Below, piece by piece: positions 61,801-64,000 of a stretch of DNA of 64,000 bases. The notes beneath the pieces are model-generated. The model saw only the letters and a program-made list of their open reading frames with translations, was not told the DNA's origin and made no database searches. The position numbers and the translations under genes are program-made. Each line of letters starts with the position of its first letter. Position 1 is the stretch's first letter. Source of the stretch: Taeniopygia guttata (lineage: Eukaryota > Chordata > Aves > Passeriformes > Estrildidae); NCBI RefSeq assembly GCF_048771995.1, contig NC_133030.1, positions 53,466,501 to 53,530,500 of the forward strand. Reading direction: 5' to 3'.

Positions 61801-64000
61801 AAATTAATTATTCTTCCAGGTACAGTACTGGCCATTACTTCTCTCTACCTCAAGTTCTTGCATTCTTGTCTTTCCTGGTTTCACGCATCATGGTGGATCT
61901 ATCTTTTATAATTTCTCTGGTTTTATACTAAAAAATCCAGTCATGATTCTCACAGTGTCATTTGGTGAACATGTTATTCTGTAACTCTCTATGTTATTCT
62001 ATACTTCAAGAACAGACACTCCACTACTACTATATAAAATGACAGTGATACTCTTCCAGATCTTTAAAAAATGCCCTTGCTTAGATTTCTTTAAATACTT
62101 AGGATAAGATTTCATTTCTCATGTTTGCACTAGTGGTAGAATCATAGGGTTTTTTTAATGTATTTTATTTTATGCCTATGGTCCTTCAGTTTCTCAGCTT
62201 TATGTGTTGTGAATAGTAGGATGGAAAAACTACTAGAAAACAAAGGTTTTTGTTATTGTCTTGCTTTGTTTTTTATGAATTATTTTCTTGACCCTCCATT
62301 TTAATTGCTAAATTGGAGCACCTGACAGAGTAAAGACTTTGAATGTAGAATCGTACTGAATATTTTGAATTTCTACACTTAGGTCTATTTCCTTAAAATA
62401 TCAAAGCAGAGCTTAGATATTTATAAATCACATCTAATTTTTGATCAAGTTTGCTACAGACAGTAGAAACCTGCTCTAATGACAGAAGTTTTGCCTCATT
62501 CTTCAGAGCAGCCAAGATTTCATACAATATACTTTCCAAAACAGCTGGCAGAATTCTCTGTGCTATAGCAATTGGGTGAAACATAGCACTGAGCTACTGC
62601 TTTGACAATAGTTAGAGAGGGAGGTTGTGAGGATTTTCAGTACTGGGCAAGGGAATGAGTTTGGCTTTAACTCCTGTATATTATTGCTGTATATTTTACC
62701 TCTGCACATTTTGGCTACCAATCCAATGGGGAAAATTTACCATGCAAAAAAAAAATATTTTGTCAATCTCTAGCTCTCTGGTGATAGCTGCAACTTCTGT
62801 GTGCAGTGAAATCTATTCTGTGAAGAAAAACTTTCTGGTTTATGTGCCCTGCCACAGCCAGAACTGGACAAGGTGTCTTCTTCCCAGTGACATCTGCAGG
62901 CATTAGCCTGTTGTCTTTTTGAGTGCAGAAACATGTTTCTGAAAAGGGTATGGTGACAGCAGAAATAGTTTTATATTTTTCTTGTGAGTCACCTGCCAGC
63001 ACAGTGCACTGAGTCAGCTCACTGAGGAGCCAGAGGCAGCACAAGTCAAGCTGGCATGGTGGGGAAAAATGCCATTGTGCATCTGGGACATGGCAGGGGT
63101 TAGAGGGAAAGGAAAAAGAGGATGTTCTGCTCAAACCCAGCAAGTCTGTAGGCTGGTTCAGCCCATCTGGTCCCAGCACACCTTAGGATAGGACAGCCTT
63201 ACAGAAAGAGTGAAAAATAGATCCTTAGGGCTCCAGCTGCATCTGATGGGCTTTCTTCTAATGGACAGCACTAGTCACTGAGTACAAACTTGTAAAACCA
63301 GGTAACAGAGCCTAAAACTTTATACCTGTGTATATTCATGGCTGATGAGATCAAGGGATGAAAGATAAACGTCTTCACTGCTAAGTTTCTGATACAGTAA
63401 TTCACAAAGTGCCAGACAGGTGGCACTGCCCTGTAATTGATATTTTTCCCTTTCTCTTTGCAATATGTACAAAAGTAGTCCAAATTAATCAGTTATTTCA
63501 TCCCATCATGTGAGGTCTCATTTGGTTTATGGTTTCTTTGTGACACTGCTGATAGCCTCAGATTCCAGCTACCAGAGTTTTCAGGGACCCTCAGGAGCTG
63601 TAATACCAATTAATTGCTTTGTGTTTCTTGTCACTGATGCAGATTCTCCAGCCTCAGATTCTTGCAACAATGAAATTTAAAAAAATGTGATTGTACTTCT
63701 ATCCAGTCAAAATACGTTAGAGTAGTAAACAGGATCTTGGGAGTACAAGAACTCCTAGCCAGGACATAACTTCAAGGATTTCTTCTGCATTTTCAGACTT
63801 TGCAAAGTTCCTTGCACGTTGCTGATCAGACGGATGAAGAACTCTATGTTCAATGTACAAAAGAAAATTCTTGCCAACTTAAATTCTCAGTCTCAATCTG
63901 CCTTTTCCAATATTTCAGCCCTTGAACATGTTCCTCATTCTTGTCTAAGAATGAAGAATAGTTGTGTGCCATTTTCCTGGAACAAATGAAGTATTTTATT
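55849..64000. other. No recognised gene
   Basis: Apart from simple sequence I see nothing. A purine-rich stretch lies at about 55890-56090, an A/C-rich tract at about 60179-60203 and a (GA)n at 60812-60824. Open frames reach 144 codons (57247-57681, plus) and 138 codons (63179-62763, minus). Neither resembles a known protein. Confidence 0.5.
58869..58905. repeat. Two-copy direct repeat, 16 bp, period 21
   Basis: aaatcctattagtcag occurs at 58869-58884 and again at 58890-58905 with perfect identity and a 5-nt spacer. Confidence 0.9.

Noticed and set aside
62130..62150. tagaatcatagggtt, resembling a reversed CR1 terminus
   Set aside because: The following sequence has none of the expected CR1 blocks.
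62763..63179. Minus-strand open frame of 138 codons
   Set aside because: No recognisable family, no splice or promoter context.
1..64000. CRISPR arrays, tRNA genes, prokaryotic operons
   Set aside because: No regularly spaced repeats, no tRNA B-box-like GGTTCRANTCC in a cloverleaf context and no gene clusters were found; the sequence is vertebrate nuclear DNA.

Overview
The window reads as nuclear DNA from a bird, most likely a songbird. It is visibly AT-rich and CpG-poor. It carries three decayed CR1 retrotransposon 3' ends (two plus strand, one minus strand), a solitary LTR of an avian ERVL-like type, a longer avian ERV/LTR-type repeat, and the T/G- and A/C-rich low-complexity tracts (T runs broken by GG or GGG) that are common in passerine assemblies. 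There is no operon structure, no ribosome-binding-site pattern and no CRISPR array. The species call is an inference from repeat content recalled from avian genomes; no search was run.

No functional protein-coding gene, tRNA or rRNA can be supported. The longest open frame outside repeats is about 165 codons, resembles nothing recognised, and its first in-frame ATG lies about 25 codons in. The window is best read as a gene desert or the inside of a very large intron, with unrecognised exons remaining possible.

Layout: 1-7.6 kb is unannotated AT-rich DNA with a short tandem duplication (4397-4432) and T/G tracts. CR1 3' ends lie at 7.7-7.9 kb and 10.4-10.6 kb, with an A/C-rich tract at 11.5 kb. 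From 11.6 to 32 kb the sequence is mostly featureless, apart from a GATA-containing hairpin (14.3 kb), poly-A and poly-T tracts, a small CpG cluster (26.7 kb) and two inverted/direct repeat clusters (28.1 and 29.4 kb). An ERV/LTR-type repeat spans about 32.3-33.2 kb. An A/C tract and a T/G tract face each other at 41.6-42.0 kb, followed by a tandem duplication of an octamer-containing unit at 42.15 kb. The 49.3-52.8 kb interval is a graveyard of retroelements: an ancient CR1/L3-clade reverse-transcriptase remnant on the minus strand (about 49.3-50.3 kb), a second reverse-transcriptase remnant (52.14-52.4 kb), and a solo LTR abutting it (52.41-52.81 kb). A minus-strand CR1 3' end is at 55.55-55.85 kb. 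The remainder to 64 kb shows nothing else convincing.

The most informative result is the CR1/L3-type reverse transcriptase, which was recognised by translating several frames. The pre-RT linker, an SPGP motif, motif A (LDFQNAFD) and a degraded motif B occur in order and at about the expected spacing, although frameshifts and stops break the frame. No new biological system is convincingly present.
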